This document shows, in pieces, positions 31,502 to 34,682 of a stretch of 34,682 bases of DNA; position 1 is the stretch's first letter; every line of letters starts with the position of its first letter. The position numbers were made by a program, and so were the translations under genes. Under the pieces are notes generated by a model that saw nothing but the letters and a program-made list of their open reading frames with translations, did not search any database and had not been told where the DNA came from. The DNA comes from Clostridia bacterium (GTDB lineage Bacteria > Bacillota > Clostridia > Oscillospirales > Acutalibacteraceae), in contig JAFQWA010000020.1 in assembly GCA_017407705.1 (NCBI GenBank), forward strand, positions 1 through 34,682, in the 5' to 3' direction.

Positions 31502-33028
31502 CTAAACACTTGGAATAAGAAGCATCTTATCCGACTGCAAAACATCAGCGGTGAGCGAATTTTGCTCCATTATCATTTCAACAGAGGTGTTGTATTTCAT
31601 AGCAATATCCCAAACGCTATCCCCTCTGTCGGCGTAGTAAACTACCAGTGCAGGCATTTTTACCGATTTCATACGGCTTTCATCGGGAATTATATTTGCA
31701 ATAACACCCTTTTTAAACCGCTGCACCGCCTTGCCCATAATACTCATTTCGCATCTGACATCCACTGAGTCGGATGAAATGATATTGTAACTGCAACCGG
31801 TAATTTTGATCTCCACGTCACAGTCGATGTTTTTCTCATCACCCACTCGTTGTCTATACTCAAAAGGTGCTACCCTTTCATAGTACATACACTCGTTATC
31901 GGTGTTAATGGTAATCATACTGTAAAGCACGTCACCGGTGATGATTATTTCATCGTTTTCAAAATAGTCAGAAACGTTTTGTGTGGTGCACCAGATGTCA
32001 ATAATATCCGCCACTGAGTCACCGGGCAGCTGCAGGTTGTTTTTAGCGGTGTAATCGGTGGTAATATCGCAGACTTTACGCTCCAAAACCGCATCCTGAC
32101 GCTCAAAATCCAGCTCACAAACAGTGGAATAAGCATCGGTTACAATATCCACGCCGTTTTGGTCGTAAGCACAAACCGAGATGTTGATTTTAACGGTTGC
32201 CATAATACTTCTGCAATCGCCGTCGGTGTTGGTGTAGGGTTTTAACTCGCAGGAGCAAACGTCCATTTGCACAACTGCATCCGACTCATCACTGCACCCT
32301 TCAAGCTCAAGTATTTGGTTTATGGGGATAGAGGTCTGCAACTTCTCGTAGCGTTTTTCATCACTGCAATACAAAACTGAGATGTTCAGCACGCCCTTTA
32401 TGATAGCCTTGTTGGTGATCATTTTACATTCCTCAAAAACAGACTTGGCATCATAGCGGATCATATTCATAATAGACCCGTTAGACTGACCCAGCTCGAT
32501 CTCCTCGTTGATAACCACCTGCTTATTGGCACAACCGATCATCTCGCTAATATGGGTGTTTGACTTTCTGGTGTAAACGTTATCCCCTAAAGTATCAGTC
32601 ACCACATCAGCATCCTTTGATTTTGTGGCTTTAATACATACCGATACAGCGCCGTGAACGTCTAACTTACGCTCATTCACCGCACGGCAGTTGATATAAT
32701 CAGGCTTTGCCGTTACCTTGATAAACGCCTTTTCACAATCACCTTTGGCATCTACTGATTTTGAAAAGCCGATAGGCACCTCATACCCTCTCAGCTCACC
32801 CTTGTCGCTGCAATAAAGCACGTTAACAAAGGCGGTGCCATCAACTGTGATGCTGCTGCCCATTGCCGATGTTGAACTGATTTTTGCCGTAACCGAGCAT
32901 TTTAATATACGCTCAATATCAGGACAATAATCAGGCAATGTAAATTCGCAGTCAATAGCTTGTTCAACGCACTGATTATACACAGTTTCGTTGATGCATA
33001 TTCCCTGATGTGTTACCTGTAAATCCAT
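31502..33028 (-). CDS. sipL: SpoIVA-interacting protein SipL (SPOCS and LysM domains)
   Basis: In Clostridioides difficile SipL binds SpoIVA through its LysM domain and is needed to attach the coat to the forespore. This 508-residue protein has repeated SPOCS/DUF3794-type beta domains: an N-terminal one with CEFTLPDYCPDIERILKCSV, then further copies near 160-300 and 310-440. A C-terminal LysM lies at 459-508 (YYADRGDSVWDIAMKYNTS...LLIPSV). AAGAGGAG precedes the ATG. A candidate sigma-E promoter lies upstream, and spoIVA follows 13 bases after its stop, so partner proteins share an operon. No membrane segment is seen. Confidence 0.9.
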   Translation of the reverse strand: MDLQVTHQGICINETVYNQCVEQAIDCEFTLPDYCPDIERILKCSVTAKISSTSAMGSSITVDGTAFVNVLYCSDKGELRGYEVPIGFSKSVDAKGDCEKAFIKVTAKPDYINCRAVNERKLDVHGAVSVCIKATKSKDADVVTDTLGDNVYTRKSNTHISEMIGCANKQVVINEEIELGQSNGSIMNMIRYDAKSVFEECKMITNKAIIKGVLNISVLYCSDEKRYEKLQTSIPINQILELEGCSDESDAVVQMDVCSCELKPYTNTDGDCRSIMATVKINISVCAYDQNGVDIVTDAYSTVCELDFERQDAVLERKVCDITTDYTAKNNLQLPGDSVADIIDIWCTTQNVSDYFENDEIIITGDVLYSMITINTDNECMYYERVAPFEYRQRVGDEKNIDCDVEIKITGCSYNIISSDSVDVRCEMSIMGKAVQRFKKGVIANIIPDESRMKSVKMPALVVYYADRGDSVWDIAMKYNTSVEMIMEQNSLTADVLQSDKMLLIPSV

Positions 33029-33073
33029 AACTTAACCGCTCCTCTTTGCACAAATTCTGCTAAGTTCTAATTG

Positions 33074-33103
33074 ATAATATTCACATCCTGTCCGTTTTAT
33101 GAC
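33074..33103 (-). promoter_or_regulatory. Candidate sigma-E promoter of sipL-spoIVA
   Basis: On the minus strand: GTCATAAA (33096-33103), a 14-base spacer and AATATTAT (33074-33081), compared with the sigma-E pattern GTCATATT and CATACAAT. Expected biologically because both downstream genes are sigma-E genes in studied spore formers. Confidence 0.45.
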
Positions 33104-33105
33104 AA

Positions 33106-33134
33106 ATAAAAAAGACGGCGAATAAATCACCGTC
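33106..33134 (-). terminator. Terminator of the FAD/Rieske gene
   Basis: An 8-bp stem with one G-U pair (33114-33121 with 33127-33134) is followed on the minus strand by TTTTTTATTT. Its arm overlaps the stop codon. Confidence 0.8.
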
Positions 33135-34428
33135 ACTTTATATTGCGTTTAGCCGGATTGTTGATAAGCTCTCCGTCTTTGGAAAACCTTGAACCGTGGC
33201 AGGGACAATCCCAGGTTTTTTCATTTTTGTTCCATTTTAAAACGCAACCCATATGTGGGCAACGTCTTTTCTTAAAGGAAATCAGTCCCGACGCCGCCTC
33301 TGATATATTCACCGCCAACTGCTTTGTGAAAATTGAACGTTGTGGGGAAAATACGTCACTCCACTCACTCTCGCCATTTAATATAAAATCGCTCAGTATC
33401 TTAGCGCTCACCATTGATGTGGTCATACCCCATTTATTAAAGCCTGTTGCCACGTAAATATCAGGTTTTGTTAAAGCGCACTGCCCGATATAAGGCACCT
33501 TATCCAAGGTAATGCAGTCCTGTGTTGCCCATAAATATTTGTTCTCAGCTTGCTTATAATTTAACTTTATAAAGTTATCCACTTCGTTAAATCCGCCGCT
33601 TTGTTTGCCTGTTCTGTGGTCACCGCCACCTACCAAAAGCAAATTCTTATAATTCCTGAATGAAAAACCTTCTCCCTTTTCATCCACATACATTCCATTA
33701 ACGTTGGGTGTGTTTTCAGCGGCAATTACATAAGAGCGACTTTGGTACATTTTAAAGGGGTAAAGTCCGTGGAAATTAAAAATGGGAAAATGGGTGGCTA
33801 TAATGATGTTTTTTGCCTTTATAACGGCGTTTTTGCAATGGCAGGTCATACCCACAATACGCTGGGCAAAAGTATCCTCGAAAATATTAAGTCCTTTTGA
33901 AATGTGATTTAAAAATTTCAGCGGATTAAACTGTGCCTGACTGTCAAAACGTATTGCCCCTGCGTTTTTAAAATCAAAGGGTATTTGCGACTGAAACTGG
34001 GCTTTAAACCCCAAATTGTTTACCGCATTTACTTCCTTTTCAATGGCATCTCCATCTGACTTAGAATAAACAAAAGAGGGCAACTGCTCAAAGTCACAAT
34101 CAATATCCTTACACAGACTTTCATACTCACTAAGTGCCCAAAGGTTTGCTTTTAAATACTGCTGTGCCCTTTCAAATCCAAACTGATCTATCAGTCTATC
34201 GTAAATAAGTGAGTGCTGAGCGGTGATTTTCGCTGTGGTATTAACTGTTATGCCGCAACCTATTTTGTTGCCCTCAATAAGCATATAATCAGCACCTGCA
34301 CGCTGCAAAAAGTAAGCGCACAAAACCCCTGCCAATCCGCCGCCGATTATTAAAACATCAACAGATTTTTCTCCCTTAAAACTGTTAAATTCATTAAGCT
34401 TTACGCTGTCTTTCCATACTGATTTCAT
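33133..34428 (-). CDS. FAD-dependent oxidoreductase with C-terminal Rieske domain
   Basis: A 431-residue protein. The N-terminal DAO-type FAD domain has VLIIGGGLAGVLCAYFL and the sequence VNTTAKITAQHSLIYDRL. The C-terminal Rieske 2Fe-2S domain has Cys390-x-His392 and Cys408-x2-His411. The same fusion occurs in YhfW-like proteins of Firmicutes, whose substrate is unknown. ATG 34428 is chosen because GAGG lies before it; the longer frame to 34536 adds 36 residues of unrelated hydrophobic sequence. It is monocistronic. Upstream are A/T-rich DNA and a hairpin-dense patch; no clear promoter is seen. Confidence 0.88.
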   Translation of the reverse strand: MKSVWKDSVKLNEFNSFKGEKSVDVLIIGGGLAGVLCAYFLQRAGADYMLIEGNKIGCGITVNTTAKITAQHSLIYDRLIDQFGFERAQQYLKANLWALSEYESLCKDIDCDFEQLPSFVYSKSDGDAIEKEVNAVNNLGFKAQFQSQIPFDFKNAGAIRFDSQAQFNPLKFLNHISKGLNIFEDTFAQRIVGMTCHCKNAVIKAKNIIIATHFPIFNFHGLYPFKMYQSRSYVIAAENTPNVNGMYVDEKGEGFSFRNYKNLLLVGGGDHRTGKQSGGFNEVDNFIKLNYKQAENKYLWATQDCITLDKVPYIGQCALTKPDIYVATGFNKWGMTTSMVSAKILSDFILNGESEWSDVFSPQRSIFTKQLAVNISEAASGLISFKKRRCPHMGCVLKWNKNEKTWDCPCHGSRFSKDGELINNPAKRNIK

Positions 34429-34552
34429 ACTAAAACCTCGTTTTTTTATTAGTATGTGCGTAAAACATAGGAATATAAAATATTCATTAACACAATCGGT
34501 TATTATCAAATTTATTAAAATCAAATAATGCACCAAAACTAAATGGGGATTT

Positions 34553-34682
34553 TTAAGGGCGAGCCCTTAAACCATTCGGGAAAGGGTTTGCAAAGGGAAA
34601 ACCCAGTTTGGAAGGGTTTTCCCTTGCTGCGTCTTTTCCCCCTTTTCTTCGCATAAAGAAAAGGGGTGCCAAAGCGGCATGA
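34553..34682. repeat. Hairpin-dense noncoding patch, cut by the window end
   Basis: Consecutive perfect stems: TTAAGGGC/GCCCTTAA (34553-34570), AAACC/GGTTT (34569-34589), AAGGGAAAACCC/GGGTTTTCCCTT (34593-34625), CCCCTTTTCTT/AAGAAAAGGGG (34639-34666) and TGCC/GGCA (34667-34679). No coding frame is visible. It resembles an interspersed structured repeat whose end lies outside the window. Confidence 0.65.

Noticed and set aside
31489-31545. N-terminal extension of SpoIVA
   Set aside because: It overlaps sipL, has no ribosome site, and starting at 31488 gives the standard 492 residues.
34429-34536. N-terminal extension of the FAD/Rieske protein as a signal or membrane segment
   Set aside because: No ribosome site is found for it, and a good GAGG site precedes ATG 34428. 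The extra hydrophobic residues come from A/T-rich upstream DNA.

Overview
The window looks like chromosome from a low-GC, endospore-forming member of the Clostridia, most likely Ruminococcaceae/Oscillospiraceae. The signs are four sporulation genes (spoIIM, spoIIID, spoIVA and the clostridial-type sipL), consensus sigma-A promoters, AAGGAG-type ribosome binding sites, frequent TTG starts, and a membrane protein with a Thr-rich linker. It is mostly core genome. I found no insertion sequence, prophage, plasmid gene or CRISPR array. The species is an inference; no rRNA is present to anchor it.

Layout. Positions 1-622 hold a minus-strand tRNA operon (Val-Asp-Phe-Gly-Cys) with a perfect promoter and a terminator. 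Positions 705-5223 are minus-strand: yerC-like regulator, methyltransferase and hslO in one unit, and hemW, a Gfo/Idh/MocA oxidoreductase and ispF in another. Positions 5336-9339 are plus-strand: rnj, then ebfC-recR-smpB, then the tmRNA gene ssrA. Positions 9341-11940 are an accessory patch: an array of short hairpins spaced by CTTCAC/GTGAAG, a GH4 alpha-galactosidase gene broken by one in-frame TAA, and a divergent AraC-type regulator. Positions 11946-14107 hold an ECF sigma factor coupled by ATGA overlap to a membrane-anchored serpin. nagB and yfcE follow on the plus strand.

From 15736 to 23964 the genes are again minus-strand: proC-spoIIM-xerD-DUF624 and the tightly packed nfnA-nfnB-O-antigen ligase-UDP-GlcNAc 2-epimerase unit. 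putP (24147-25661) diverges from nfnA with back-to-back consensus promoters. Then come spoIIID, the ychF-pyrC-pyrF operon, comEA, the sipL-spoIVA spore-coat pair and a FAD/Rieske oxidoreductase. The last 130 bases are a second hairpin-dense patch cut by the window end.

The observations most worth following are: (1) the sigma factor/serpin pair, whose serpin has an anti-sigma-like cytoplasmic N-terminus and could couple extracellular protease attack to gene expression; (2) the hairpin array at 9341-9515, where stems differ but pairing and spacers are kept; (3) the single nonsense codon in an otherwise full-length GH4 gene; (4) acceptor-stem A-C mismatches at the same position (5-68) in two tRNAs of the cluster; and (5) candidate sigma-E promoters in front of sporulation genes.
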